Assembly: GCA_938743325.2 (NCBI GenBank)
Contig: OW568872.1
Location: forward strand, 310,001-374,000
Length of the DNA: 64,000 nt
Origin: Pycnococcus provasolii
Lineage: Eukaryota; Chlorophyta; Pseudoscourfieldiophyceae; Pseudoscourfieldiales; Pycnococcaceae
Direction: 5' to 3'
In this document: positions 38,813 to 49,600 of the stretch, one piece after another
Layout of the letters: the number at the start of each line of letters is the position of its first letter
Numbering within the stretch: the first letter of the stretch is position 1
Translations under genes and position numbers: made by a program
Notes under the pieces: model-generated
The model's database searches: none
Told to the model about the DNA's origin: nothing
Seen by the model: the letters and a program-made list of their open reading frames with translations, nothing else

Positions 38813-39703
38813 TTACAGAATTCGCTCACAGGTGCCACCCACATCCATACGCCACTCGGCATCGGCCACCGCTCGTAGCTCCTCATTGTCGTGGCTTACG
38901 ATTAAAACGGCACGATTTGTGTCTCTCGCCGCGGCGCGCAAAAGGGGAAGCAGTCCTTGCCTCGATCGCCAGTCGAGTCCCGCAAAAGGCTCGTCGAGTA
39001 GCAGCGCGTGCGGCTGCCTGGCGAGCTGCGCGGCAATCGCAACGCGGCGCTGCTGACCTCCTGAGAGCGTGTCTAGCTTCGCGTCGAGTGGCAGACTCGC
39101 AAGCCCGAGCAGAGCCAGGCAGCCTTGAACTTCCGCCGCCCGACGAAGGCGCACCTCGCGCGGCTCCTTGTCTGCCGGCGGCCACGCATACGTGAATTCG
39201 GCGACGAGCGTGTCAGCGACGAAGTGCCTGCTCGGCTGCTGGAAGACGACACCCACCGCGCGCCTTCTCGCGGCTGTGTCAGCCACCTTGCCGTCGACGC
39301 AGACTTGTCCCGTTTCACCACCACCTGGTGCAAGTCCTGACAGCACGCGAAGCAGCGTCGTCTTTCCACTTCCCGAGATGCCCGTCACGAGCCCACACTG
39401 CCCCGCTCTCAAGTCGATACTGACATCTGTGAGTAGCGGCTTGGGTGCGGAGGGAGGATGGTATCCAAGTTTGCGTGCGGCGAGCACGACGCCTTCGCTC
39501 TCCTCTGTCGGTGACATGGCGGTTGCCGCGATGGCGGAGCGACTTCGAGTACAACGAGAAGTACTACTACTGACGCAGAGGCACCGACAACGACGAGGAT
39601 GACGAGGACGAGGATGGCGCCGTGACCGTGACGGCACCACCATAACCTTGTTTGTGCTGAGGCTGATGAGGCCGCCTCCACCGCCGCCGACGACGACGGA
39701 CAT
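38813..39703 (-). CDS. ABC transporter ATPase subunit, plastid-type (ABCI11/NAP14-like)
   Basis: 296 residues from ATG 39703. The first 65 are Arg/Ser/Val-rich, a likely plastid transit peptide (a later ATG at 39516 gives the bare domain). The ATPase has Walker A GISGSGKTTL, the Q-loop VVFQQPSRHFV, the signature LSGGQQRR, Walker B ALLLDEPFAGLD and the H-loop SHDNEEL. No membrane part is present, so it is a soluble subunit, close to plant ABCI11 and to ECF/cobalt-type ATPases. The partner transmembrane protein is not in the window. Confidence 0.88.
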   Translation of the reverse strand: MSVVVGGGGGGLISLSTNKVMVVPSRSRRHPRPRHPRRCRCLCVSSSTSRCTRSRSAIAATAMSPTEESEGVVLAARKLGYHPPSAPKPLLTDVSIDLRAGQCGLVTGISGSGKTTLLRVLSGLAPGGGETGQVCVDGKVADTAARRRAVGVVFQQPSRHFVADTLVAEFTYAWPPADKEPREVRLRRAAEVQGCLALLGLASLPLDAKLDTLSGGQQRRVAIAAQLARQPHALLLDEPFAGLDWRSRQGLLPLLRAAARDTNRAVLIVSHDNEELRAVADAEWRMDVGGTCERIL

Positions 39704-39767
39704 GGGTAGAATCGGAGTAGATATCTCGCACGAAGATGATGGGATGGGGATTTCCGAACCCGAACAG

Positions 39768-39793
39768 CCTAACCCAAAACCCAAAACCCTAAC
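39768..39793 (-). repeat. TTAGGG/telo-box-like word between divergent genes
   Basis: CCTAACCCAAAACCCAAAACCCTAAC. On the ABC-gene sense strand it reads GTTAGGGTTTTGGG, 65-90 bp before its ATG. AAACCCTA is the classic plant telo-box. Confidence 0.75.
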
Positions 39794-39942
39794 AGAAGAA
39801 TTCTCAAGGGGGTTTTCTTTCTTTCGTCCAAATCACTTTATCACTTTCATATGGCCCTCTCCTCATCACGCGCCCACTTTTAGTTTTCGTGGTAAGTACA
39901 GTACCCTCGATGTTGTGACGTTTTCTTTGGTTGTGTCACACC

Positions 39943-41037
39943 ATGCCGGCCTCTGCCGTCGTCGCCACGGCTTTATGTGAGTCCGCATCGATCTCCTTGC
40001 CAATACACACGTGTCGTGCTTCTTCCGACTTGGCGCTTCCGTCGCAGTTCCTTCGATCAAACGCGCGAGGGGCGTACACAGCTCTTGTGGTCGGTGTGCG
40101 CAAGAGAAGGCTCATGCCGGCGAGCAACGACGACGACGACGACGACGATGATGACGATAAAAAAGATATTCAATGTGATGATGTTCCGTTGCGGCATATG
40201 CAAAGGCTGCGACGGGGGCATGCCGCGTTGTCCAGACAACCGCTCCGTGACGCTGATGACGACGACAGCCTTTTGGCGAAGCACTATGCGGTGGCGACCG
40301 AAGCGACACTACGAGCCACGCGACGAGCAGTGAAAGAGGTGGCGTCGTCAGCTCAGCAGAATGATGTGGCAAGGGTGATGGTGACCGTGCTCTGGCCCTT
40401 GCCGACCCAACCAGAGACGGAGGGTGGTGGTGCACTGCCAACAGAGGTGATCTGCCACGCGTGCTCTGCCCCGCCTGAAGCTCCTTGGCCAGGCACCGCG
40501 ACGGCACTTTGCCTGCCGCCGTCGTCTGGGCCGAGGTCTGCCCCACTCGTCAAGGATAGCGCGTGGGCACACATCCGTGTACCATGGGAACACGCACGCG
40601 ATGTCGCGGCGACGCACATCGGAACAACCTTTGCCGATGCGCTGCTTCTTCAAGAACACGGAGGCGTGCTGGAGGGACTTGTCAGCAACGCGTGGATACT
40701 CTGCGACGACAAGTGCTGGCACGCTGCGGATGTATCGTCAGATGCTTGCGTACTTCAGGGCACAGCGGCAGCCTTGCTCAGCGAAGCTGCCAAGAAAGTT
40801 GGCATGGACGTGGTCAGCACACCAGCAGCGCTTCGCGATGCGAGCAAGTGGCGCGCGATTCTTCTTGCGAATGCAGTTCGCGGCATCACCGCGATTCACA
40901 CTATCTACGCTCTCGTTGATGGCGACGAAAAGCCTGCACTTGTTTGGCGTGCCCCAAGCGGCACGTACGACGATGTCACGAGTTCAGCATCGCTGTTGCG
41001 AAGCGCGTGGGTGGAGCTCTCTTTGCAGCCGTCGTGA
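39943..41037 (+). CDS. Class IV aminotransferase-like PLP protein
   Basis: 364 residues from ATG 39943. The C-terminal half follows the fold-type IV pattern: DALLLQEHGGVLEGLVSN (the conserved alanine/leucine, Glu and Ser-Asn that hold PLP), WILCDDKCWHAAD, and VLQGTAAALLSEAAKK. Plant homologues include uncharacterised class IV aminotransferase-like proteins, where RGITAIHTI also resembles the end. I cannot place the PLP-binding lysine in the N-terminal part, so catalysis is not assured. A poly-Asp run at about residues 63-72 is odd. The first 45 residues could be a transit peptide. Confidence 0.75.
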   Translation: MPASAVVATALCESASISLPIHTCRASSDLALPSQFLRSNARGAYTALVVGVRKRRLMPASNDDDDDDDDDDKKDIQCDDVPLRHMQRLRRGHAALSRQPLRDADDDDSLLAKHYAVATEATLRATRRAVKEVASSAQQNDVARVMVTVLWPLPTQPETEGGGALPTEVICHACSAPPEAPWPGTATALCLPPSSGPRSAPLVKDSAWAHIRVPWEHARDVAATHIGTTFADALLLQEHGGVLEGLVSNAWILCDDKCWHAADVSSDACVLQGTAAALLSEAAKKVGMDVVSTPAALRDASKWRAILLANAVRGITAIHTIYALVDGDEKPALVWRAPSGTYDDVTSSASLLRSAWVELSLQPS

Positions 41038-41089
41038 CGGCTCACTTCCGCCTTGTTGTATGTATGAAAAGAATAAATGTACAGACTAC

Positions 41090-41397
41090 ACTTAGGATCT
41101 CCCAAGCATGCAATCTTCACCACACTCCGCCACGTGCTTTTCTCTTTTGCCTGCACGCACACCCTCTGTATTCGCGGAATCGTATGCCCCCCCCCCCCCC
41201 CCCCCTAACGCCTTCCGGGCTATGGCAGCTCCCTCCCTCCCACTCTCCACCCCTGCGCGCTCGCTCGGCGATTGGCTGTTACGACGGCGCGAGCTCCACG
41301 AGCAGCCACGTCCTCGCGGCTTGCCTTCCCCCATGCGCGTTGTTGCTCAGCACTGGTAGCACTGCTGCCGAGCCGCGAAGTTCAACCTGGACACCAT
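41090..41397 (-). pseudogene. Decayed duplicate of the 3' end of the neighbouring RNA-binding gene
   Basis: The segment aligns with 41415-41795 at an offset of about 326: GGATCTCCCAAG, CTTTCGCCTGCACGCACA (here CTTTTGCCTGCACGCACA), TCGGCGATTGGCTGTTACGACG and CACGTCCTCGCGG occur in the same order. On the minus strand it still codes NFAARQQCYQC followed by a stop, matching NFAARATCYKC of the RanBP2 zinc finger in the intact gene. It includes a 19-base C-run. Confidence 0.75.
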
Positions 41398-41529
41398 GTT
41401 TGCTTTTTGCACAGCTACAGTAGGATCTCCCAAGGAGCAACTCACGCATGCATTCCTCACCACTCTCCATCTCGCGCGCCTCTTTCGCCTGCACGCACAA
41501 CCCTCTCTTTCGCGGAATCGCGTGCCCCC

Positions 41530-42484
41530 TTACGCCTCGGCTTCGGCTGCGACTGGCGCAGCTTCCGGAGCCGGGCTGCGGGGAGCCGGGCTGCGGCTAC
41601 CCTCCCTGCGCTCGCTCGGCGATCGGCTGTTACGACGACGCGGGCTCGGACTCCTGCTGTTGTTCCGACGCGGACTCGGCGAGCGGCCACGTCCTCGCGG
41701 GCTGCCTCCCCCTCCGCCTTCGCCACCGGCGCCGGCAGGTTTATCCTTGCCACACTTGTAGCATGTAGCGCGAGCTGCAAAGTTGTGAAACTTGCACTCC
41801 TCGACCTCGCAGTACCAGTCACCCGACTTGAATGACGGCGGACCACGGGGTTCACGCCCGTGAACTCCGTATCCGCCGAATCCGCCGCCACGTCCTCCGC
41901 CGCCTTCGCCGTGGCTGAAACGGCAGTTCGCACGCTGGCACCTGCCACGCTGGAAGTCGCGGCACATCTCCGTCCCTCCTCCGCCGCCGCCGCCGCCTCG
42001 GTAGCCCCCTCCTCCACCTCCGTACCCTCCTCCGCCGCCGCCGTACCCTCCGCGTCCACCACGGTCGTCGTAGCGGTCGTATCCACGGTCACGGTCGTCG
42101 TAGCGGTCGTATCCACGGTCGTAGTAGCCTCCGCCTCCTCCTCCGTACCCTCCGCGTCCCCCACGGTCGTCGTATCCTCGGTCGTATCCTCGGTCGTCGT
42201 ACCCACGTCCACGGTCTGCAGATTGAGCGTAACGCGTGTCGAAAGGGAAGGGGTAAGAGCGGGAAGGGAATTTCACGAATTTGTCATGAGTGAGTACAAT
42301 GTTTCGTAATAAAAAATACCCATAAAAAAAGTAATCTATGCCCCCAAAAGAACAAACAACCACAGAGCAAACACATATACATATACACACAAATGTCGCC
42401 CTTACCTTCATATCCACCCCCACCACCCCCACCACGCTCACGCGAACGACTGCGCGAACGCTCGCGACCACGGTCGTCGCCCAT
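41530..42484 (-). CDS. RNA-binding protein with CCCH and RanBP2 zinc fingers, RGG and RS regions (two exons)
   Basis: Exon 1 is 42406-42484 (MGDDRGRERSRSRSRERGG) and exon 2 is 41530-42215, joined through a 190-bp GT-AG intron to give about 254 residues. The join reads GAA-G|AC-CGT, giving E-D-R-G-R. After RGG/YDDRG repeats comes a CCCH finger (CRDFQRGRCQRANCRFSH). A RanBP2-type finger follows (WYCEVEECKFHNFAARATCYKC). The tail is RS-rich (SPSPRRNNSRSPSP) and ends Ala/Glu/Pro-rich. The architecture suggests a nuclear splicing or RNA-processing factor like ZRANB2/TAF15-type proteins. The decayed copy of its 3' end lies next to it. Confidence 0.85.
42216..42405 (-). other. Intron, 190 bp (GTAAGG...TGCAG)
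   Basis: The donor GAAG|GTAAGGG and acceptor AATCTGCAG|ACCG join the RS/Gly head to the RGG body in frame. Without splicing the first ATG cannot reach exon 2. Confidence 0.8.
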
Positions 42485-42742
42485 GACGCCAGAGAAGGGA
42501 AGAGAATGAGGCGGAAAAAAGAACCCTCGCGTCGCGCAGAAAAAAAACACCTGAGGCGGCGGAGGAACCGGTATCCCCAAAATAACATGCGTTCTGGACC
42601 ATATGAACTGTAATTTAACAGGGGTGTGAAAAATATCTGGGCTGTTTCCTTTGGGCTTTTGTTCTGGACATGTTTTTTGACTTTTTTCAGGCTGCCTTTT
42701 TCAGGGGTGTTGACTTTTGGGTCCCGTCCGTTTTTCCGTTAC

Positions 42743-42829
42743 GGTTAGGGTTAGGGTTAGGGTTACGGTTAGGGTTAGCTGGTTAGGGTTAGATGGTTAG
42801 GGTTAGCTGGTTAGGGTTTTAGGGTTGGG
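42743..42829 (+). repeat. Interrupted TTAGGG array between divergent genes
   Basis: Runs of TTAGGG broken by GTTACGG, GTTAGCTGG and GTTAGATGG units. It lies 105-190 bp upstream of the ubiquitin-like/LRR gene on its sense strand. Confidence 0.85.
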
Positions 42830-42933
42830 TCAATCATAGTTGGTAGGCTGTTGACCTGGGGAGTCTTTTTAGACTATTGACCAAAAAATTCGCCCGCCGT
42901 TTCCTGTGTTTTCGCTGTGTTCAAACGAGAATC

Positions 42934-44280
42934 ATGGCGTCGTCCGAAACACCTGCTTCTGGTGGTGGTGGTGGTGGTGCAGAAGCTGGAGGAGGAGGAG
43001 CTGGATTACCTTCACCTTCACCTGCCCCTGTCGCTCTTTTGACGTTGCGTATAAAAGTTCTCGGCAGAGAAGTCTCTATAGCCATACCCGATCTTGAGAA
43101 GGATCTCGCTCTCGCTCAACCTCAGTCAACTCAAACCTCAGTCAGTGTGGCATCCGTCATCGCCGCGGCTCTCGACACCGCTCATTCAGAGTCAGAGTCA
43201 GCTGACACCACCACCACCACCACCACAACCACCTCCGGTCGTGCCTCGTCGAAGGTCGTGCCACTCGTGCGCAACTGCAAACTTATCCTAAAGGGACGCG
43301 TGCTCGAACACAACCTGAAGATCAACGAGATTGCAGGAATCAAACACAACGCACGTCTCATGCTCGTCGTTGGCGCATCCGACGCCGCGCCATCCGCAGG
43401 GGCGGCAGCTCTCTCCTCGGCAAAGCTGACGAAGAAGGCGAAGACCGCGCCAACAACGACGAAGCAGACGCCTATTCAGGTGGCTGAAGATGCGCAAGCT
43501 CGGCGAGAGTCGGCGTGGAAAGCGACGGGTATCGCATCCCTGCAAGGCGAACGTCTGCAGGAGCTTCCCGAAGCTCTCGTCAAACTAGCAGACAATATAC
43601 GTGTGCTCGACGCGTCGAATAACGCGCTTGCGACGTTTCCGTCACCAGACAACTTCAAGCGACTCGCCAGACTCGTTCTCGCGGGAAACCAAACGCTCGC
43701 GACACTGCCAACCTCACTTGGAGAATTTGACAAGCTGGAGTATCTTGATGTCAGGTCATGCAAACTGAACCAACTACCACAGCACATGCCACCTCTACTG
43801 CGGACTCTTCTGGCTGCACACAATGAAATTCAAAGCACGCCCTCAGCTTCACTGCCACACCTACAAAAACTCGACCTTTCACACAACAAGCTTACCGCTT
43901 TCCCCTCAGCCATGATCGTGCCACCCTGTGCCATCGAGGTGATCGACCTGTCGCACAACCAACTCGCGGCTCTTCCCGAAGGCGACGAACTCGACTACAA
44001 GCAGCTCGATCGGCTCAACACTCTCGTGCTGGACTACAACCGCCTACCTAAGCTCCCTCGTGCCGTGCTTGCTGATCCACCGGCACTCACCACAATCTCC
44101 GCCAAGCATAATCCATTCGACGTCACGGAAATGCGCCAATTCGACGGATTTGAGCAATACGATGCCCGGCGCAGAAAGCGAGATGACAAGAATCTCGATA
44201 TGGGAGGCAGCACAGGTGCAGTGCTTGGTGATCACTTTGGCGACCAAGGTGCCGATCCACGCCTGATGCGAAAGTGGTGA
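42934..44280 (+). CDS. Ubiquitin-like plus leucine-rich-repeat protein (plant At2g30105-like)
   Basis: 448 residues from ATG 42934. Residues 34-150 form a ubiquitin-like domain (LLTLRIKVLGREVSIAIPD and LILKGRVLEHNLKINEIAG, the ubiquitin K-G-K/R-x-L strand) with a low-complexity Thr insert. From about 205 there are eight or so LRRs (LQELPEALVKLADNIRVLDAS, LARLVLAGNQTLATLP, LEYLDVRSCKLNQLP, LQKLDLSHNKLTAFP, IEVIDLSHNQLAALP). The C-terminus has YDARRRKRDDKNLDMGG. This matches plant proteins with an N-terminal ubiquitin-like domain and LRRs. Its role is unknown, perhaps a scaffold in ubiquitin signalling. TGTAA is 50 bp after the stop. Confidence 0.85.
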   Translation: MASSETPASGGGGGGAEAGGGGAGLPSPSPAPVALLTLRIKVLGREVSIAIPDLEKDLALAQPQSTQTSVSVASVIAAALDTAHSESESADTTTTTTTTTSGRASSKVVPLVRNCKLILKGRVLEHNLKINEIAGIKHNARLMLVVGASDAAPSAGAAALSSAKLTKKAKTAPTTTKQTPIQVAEDAQARRESAWKATGIASLQGERLQELPEALVKLADNIRVLDASNNALATFPSPDNFKRLARLVLAGNQTLATLPTSLGEFDKLEYLDVRSCKLNQLPQHMPPLLRTLLAAHNEIQSTPSASLPHLQKLDLSHNKLTAFPSAMIVPPCAIEVIDLSHNQLAALPEGDELDYKQLDRLNTLVLDYNRLPKLPRAVLADPPALTTISAKHNPFDVTEMRQFDGFEQYDARRRKRDDKNLDMGGSTGAVLGDHFGDQGADPRLMRKW

Positions 44281-44411
44281 ACAGATCCAACTACAACAAA
44301 AAAGATCCAAAATTACAATGTAGACATCTATTTGTAAGATACCAAAAACAAAAAGTCATTATCTACAACAATCCAAGCACTACTGTACTTAGTACTACTT
44401 AAAAAAACAGT

Positions 44412-46232
44412 CTACCTCAATCTACTTACTTCCACCATTCTCTTCTTTTCCATCAGCGAATCCCAGAACGAGCATCTGCGATCCGCATTCAGTCCGCTTA
44501 CCATGCGAACCGTTTTGTTTTGACCCAACTCCATCCAAGCATCTTCGCTGCCCCCGTACGCTCGCGACCATGCAGGATATGCGCTCGGCCATGTAAGCGC
44601 ATCATCGCCAAAGGAGGACGCGCTGGAAGCAAATTTGCCCCAGTAGTGCACGAATGCCCTGAACATCCCCTCGTCGTCGTCGTCAAACACGTGAATTGGC
44701 GGGTATTCCATGTGAAACACAAAGGGAAGCTCGCTGGCGTGATACTCCTTCATGCCCAGATCTGTGCTATCAATCCAATGAATTGGGTACGAAAATCGGT
44801 ACAAGTAGCTGTTCGTCGTGCCCTGCTCGGTGGTCGCTCGAATAAAACGTGACATGTCACACGCGAAAAACCAGTCGCGCATTGCCGCCTCCATGCGATC
44901 TCCCGGACTTGCGTAGTCCCACGCGGAGTACTCTCCAAGCACCTGCTTTACAATGGAGCCGTCGTCGTCCATCAGCATTTTGCGCATGATCTTTTCGGCC
45001 CCCTCCTCTGAAAGGGGAATAGCCACCTTCGAGATGTAGGGGGCGAGGTACACGAAAAGCTTCATTTCATCCTTCGTATGCCCCGCAATCACCGGCTTGT
45101 TCGCAACCTTGCCTTTGCGTACAAGAGAAAGCGGGCTGTCAATTACGCCGCCGAATGACCCGTCAACCGTTGGAGTCCATGGCAACACAGGTGTGAGAGG
45201 TGGCGCATACCCTATCTTGACGACGCTGCCAGGATCCATGGCGTGCTCCATGATCTTATTCACAGAGATGCTTTGCAGACACTTCAAGATGGCATCGGCG
45301 TCTCGCGTCGGCGTTTTCTTGCCGTCGTCGTCGTCGCAGCCCATCGCCTTGACGTACTGGATGCCCACGTTCATCGCGTCATCTTTATCTGTCCACACCT
45401 GCGGAGCCTGGCCACAGTTCCCCGATTCGATGATGGCGGAGCTGAACAGGGACGCTGACGCCTGGCTCGTGTAGTGGTAGCAGATGGACATGCCTCCCGC
45501 GGACTGGCCGAAGATTGTGATTCGATTGACATCGCCACCGAGCATCGGGGCTGTCGCCTTGGCCCATTCCATGGCCAAGCGCTGGTCGCGCAGTCCGAGG
45601 TTACCCACCGCGGAATGTCCGTTGTCGTCAAATGTCAGCGCAGGGTGCGCGAGAAATCCGAGAGGTCCTAACCGATAGTTGACGGTGAACAAGATGACAT
45701 TAGCAGCCTCGGCAAACTTGGTTCCATCGAAGTGTCCAAAAGCGAACTTTTCGTCGTCGCCTACCCAGAACCCGCCACCGTGAATGAACACCATGACTGG
45801 CAGCGATTCGTTGTTTGGGTTGGGCGGCACGAAGAAGTCGAGCGTCAGGCAGTCCTCGTCGCCAACGTAGTGCACAAAAGGCTTTGTGACATGGTTGATG
45901 GAGAACTGCGGGCACTTAATGTGTCTATCGTTCGCGAGTGCGGCGTCGAGCGTTTCGTTTGCCCACGGCACAACAGGCTTTGGCGGCTTGAATCTCATGC
46001 TTCCTATTGTATTTTGTGCGTACGGCACAGCGTAGAATCCGCGCACACCGTTGTTTGCAGTTGTGCCACGCACATCGCCTGACGCCGTTTCTTGCACCCC
46101 AGAGTCCCCCTCCAACGACGCTGTTCTTGCACGCTTATGATGATTGGTATTACTACCATGCGACGCGTCTATACTAGTGAAATAGAATTGAAATACAAAC
46201 AAGCCAAGAAGCAGCACGAGCACGAGCAACAT
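44412..46232 (-). CDS. Type B carboxylesterase/cholinesterase-like alpha/beta hydrolase
   Basis: 606 residues from ATG 46232. The N-terminus is a signal anchor (LLVLVLLLGLFVFQFYF), so the enzyme is probably secretory or type II membrane bound. The oxyanion-hole loop VFIHGGGFWVG and the nucleophile elbow ITIFGQSAGGMS (catalytic Ser in GQSAG) are intact. EDCLTLDFFVP and VNYRLGPLGFL are typical for the family. The distal acid and His (about ELPFVFH and near residue 510) are plausible. Substrates cannot be told. Confidence 0.9.
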   Translation of the reverse strand: MLLVLVLLLGLFVFQFYFTSIDASHGSNTNHHKRARTASLEGDSGVQETASGDVRGTTANNGVRGFYAVPYAQNTIGSMRFKPPKPVVPWANETLDAALANDRHIKCPQFSINHVTKPFVHYVGDEDCLTLDFFVPPNPNNESLPVMVFIHGGGFWVGDDEKFAFGHFDGTKFAEAANVILFTVNYRLGPLGFLAHPALTFDDNGHSAVGNLGLRDQRLAMEWAKATAPMLGGDVNRITIFGQSAGGMSICYHYTSQASASLFSSAIIESGNCGQAPQVWTDKDDAMNVGIQYVKAMGCDDDDGKKTPTRDADAILKCLQSISVNKIMEHAMDPGSVVKIGYAPPLTPVLPWTPTVDGSFGGVIDSPLSLVRKGKVANKPVIAGHTKDEMKLFVYLAPYISKVAIPLSEEGAEKIMRKMLMDDDGSIVKQVLGEYSAWDYASPGDRMEAAMRDWFFACDMSRFIRATTEQGTTNSYLYRFSYPIHWIDSTDLGMKEYHASELPFVFHMEYPPIHVFDDDDEGMFRAFVHYWGKFASSASSFGDDALTWPSAYPAWSRAYGGSEDAWMELGQNKTVRMVSGLNADRRCSFWDSLMEKKRMVEVSRLR

Positions 46233-46300
46233 CTTCAAAGAAAATGCAACCACGAGTGCGTAGAGTGAGCAGTGCACGGAATGGTATATACGGCCACTAC

Positions 46301-46317
46301 ATTTTATGGTACTGTAA
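46301..46317 (-). promoter_or_regulatory. Promoter-proximal word TTACAGTACCATAAAAT
   Basis: It lies 69 bp upstream of the carboxylesterase start, sense strand. It matches the word at 31882-31898 in 16 of 17 bases. Confidence 0.45.
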
Positions 46318-46363
46318 CGGACGTGAAAGGTAAAATTGTAATCGGGCGGAGGAGAGTGGCCAC

Positions 46364-46407
46364 GTTAGGGTTTTAGGTTAGGGTTAGGGTTAGGGTTAGG
46401 GTTAGGG
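46364..46407 (+). repeat. TTAGGG array between carboxylesterase and PHD genes
   Basis: TTAGGGTTTTAGG followed by about five TTAGGG units, 260-300 bp upstream of the PHD gene on its sense strand. A GTGA tetranucleotide run (46591-46614) lies nearby. Confidence 0.9.
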
Positions 46408-46667
46408 CCTGCTTGGAATTTTTCTTCTCCGCCTGCTTCTCTGGCCTGCTTTGCGTTTTTTCCTTTTCGTTTTTGAACAAAGGTGTGTTCATTCTCACAC
46501 TCGCCACGCCAGGTCAGACGCGACGTTTCGCGCGTGCCTACAGTACAGGTATGTATGTCGGATAGACTCGAGAAGTAGTTGACTTGTGTCAGTGAGTGAG
46601 TGAGTGAGTGAGTCAATCTGCACGGTTTTCTTGGTGCCTTTTTTGTTGACTTTATTATCGATAAGTC

Positions 46668-49600
46668 ATGTCAGGCTCAGGTGGTAATGGTGGTAATGGT
46701 GATGTTCTCTCAGAAGTTTTCGATTTGGCCATGACCCAGGACCCTGTGGTGGTGGCTGGTAATAATGCGCCTTTGCCTGATAATGCTCATGCTGTGGCTG
46801 ATAATAGTGGTCATGGTAATGTGCCGACTGCTCGAAGTCTTGGTGGTGGTGGTGGTGGTGCGGCTGGTGTTAGCGTGGTGGCGGCTCCGCCAACCCCTCT
46901 TGGTGCCATCGCTTCCGTACCAACTGCCGCACTCGTCGTCGCGCAGCAGCACGCGCAGCAGCAACAGGCGATGAAAGCGATGCAGCAGCAAAGACAAACG
47001 ACGCGAAGAACGCAAGTCGCGACGCTCGTGCAACAAATGCAACTACCTACGCCCAACGTACCCAGCTCAACCAACTTCAACGCGCTGCCGCCGGCGAGTG
47101 CGGGCCTGTCATGGAGTGCGGAGAACGTTCTCGCGCTCGCTTCCGGGAGCGCAGCCACCATCCTCGCGCCGTCTGACGAGAACTCTGTACGCAACCACGC
47201 GTCGATGCGACGAGCCATGGTGGAAGAAGTACTGCCAAACGACCGCGAAACAGTCGAATCCTTTTGCGCACACCCAACCAACCTCAACGCGGAGACTCAC
47301 GTTGCTCTGTGGTGCGCGTTGCGATTCCGACGCAAGCGCATGATGAGGTGTACACCGCAGCGCATTGATGTCATGACTGATCAGAGACTACTCAGCATGT
47401 ACCGCGAACTCTTCGACATCGTCGGCGGCATGACTGGCACGGGTGGAGACCCCGCAGACGAACCTCGCATACGACGCGTCGCTTGGAGCCCACCCCGCCT
47501 CACGCCTGTGGGTGAAGACGAGGCACCGCCAGTGTGCTCGTGCCTGCTAGCGGTGCTCTCCGAGGAGGGCGATGTTATCGTGTTTGAGTCACCGAAAACC
47601 GACAGTCCAATCGCTCGTGCCACGAACTTTCAGCCGATTATCGATGTCACACATGCTCTAGCCGATGCGCTTGAGGCTGGTGATGAAATCTGGCCGCGGC
47701 ATCCGAATTCCGTTGGCTGGGAATCCGTGGGCGGCGCCAGGAAAGACGTCGATGATCATGACACAATTGTGCGCCGCTACACGTCATGCGTGGACTTACA
47801 GTCAGACGGTGAAGCCGAATATCGCCAAAACCTTCCACGTAGGGGCAGGCCAAAAATCATGCCTCCTGCACCTCCATTGCCAGAAGATGCAGATCTTCTT
47901 CTGCCGCAACCTCCTCTTCCGCCTGCGCCTCCAATGCCGGTGAAAAATAAGGCGGGGAGACGAAGAAAAACACCAAAATTGGAACCAAATGCGGAGGCGG
48001 AAGATGGCGCACAATTGCCGCCCCCTCCTCCACCGGAACGAAAGCGTGGAGTTGGAAGGCCAAAGAAGTCGGAGAGCGCTGCAGCTTTGCCGGCACCACC
48101 TCCTCCACCGGAACGAAAGCGTGGAGTTGGAAGGCCAAAGAAGTCGGAGAGCGCTGCAGCTTTGCCGGCACCACCTCCTCCACCGGAACAAAAGCGTGGA
48201 GTTGGAAGGCCAAAGAAGTCGGAGAGCGCTGCAGCTTTGCCGGCACCACCTCCTCCACCGGAACAAAAGCGTGGAGTTGGAAGGCCAAAGAAGTCGGAGA
48301 GCGCCGCAGCACCTCCACCACCTCCAGCTCCTCAGGCACACTTGCCACCATCGCCACCGGCGGAACCTGAGTCGAGCAGCAGCGAGAGCGGCGAATCGGA
48401 CACGGAAACTTACGCACCTATTGACGTGAAGAAGCCGAAAGTGAGTAATTCTGTGTCGAAAGCATGCAAGGTGCCCCGTGACTGGCCTGATCCGTCCAAG
48501 GCAAAGGGTTTGAAATTCAAGAGTGGAAAGAAGCTCAGGTCGCCGCGAACCGCATTTCTCTTCATCTCAGAGCAGGTGCACCAAAGCTTCGCATTCTGGC
48601 GCAGTCACATACCTGACAAGGATTTGGAGAAGTACGTCCAGGGACAGCACATGCGCGGCACAGATGTGGAGCTCGTGCAACTGGTGCATTATCTTGTGAT
48701 CCAGCACTATGCTGAGCTCGCCGCGAAGGCGAAAGTGGATCCTGATGAGTTGATGAAAGATGCGCGTCAGCGTTTACGAAACAGATTTACAGGTTTTTTC
48801 GCGAAATTGTCAGGACTTGGTGGATCAGCTGGCGCCGGCGCTGGCGCGGTGACACAGGCGGACGAAGACGGGAAGCCGAAGAGGACGACACGATCGTCAA
48901 TGCACACATCTCAGGGGCAAGCTGCTGCTGGACCATCTGGCTCTTTTGTGATGACGAGACATACGCCACGTCGTAGTACACGTTCATCTCTGGAACTTGG
49001 GAAAGCGATGGAAGTCGAGGGCGAAAAGAATGCAATCGTGGCGGTGAAAACAACACCACGTCGCAGTACACGTGCATCTCGCGTTCAGGAGGAGGAGGAA
49101 GAGGAGGAGGAGGAGGAGGAGGAGGAGGAAGAGGAGGAGGCTGATGTGACGACGAGACATGCACCACGTCGTAGTACACGTTCATCTCTGGAACTTGGGA
49201 AAGCGATGGAAGTCGAGGGCGAAAAGAATGCAAGCGTGGCGGTGAAAACAACACCACGTCGCAGTACGCGTGCATCTCGCGTTCAGGAGGAGGAGGAGGA
49301 GGAGGAGGAAGAAGAGGAGGAGGAGGACCCCAACGACGATCAATGCGCCATTTGCAACTTGGGCGGTGATCTTGTGTGCTGTGAAAAGTGCCCAAAGTCG
49401 TACCACTTTGAGTGCCTTTCTGCTCCCCGTGAGGAAGTGGAGGCTGCAGATCCGTGGTATTGCCCCGCTTGCTGTGAGGAGGAATGTACAAAGAAACTCG
49501 CAAAAGCTGGCAAAGGCGCTGCACAGAAAGGTCAGCAGGCCGATGCTATAGATGATAGCGGTGACGAGGACGACGCCTACAAAGCTGACGGAGAGGGCAA

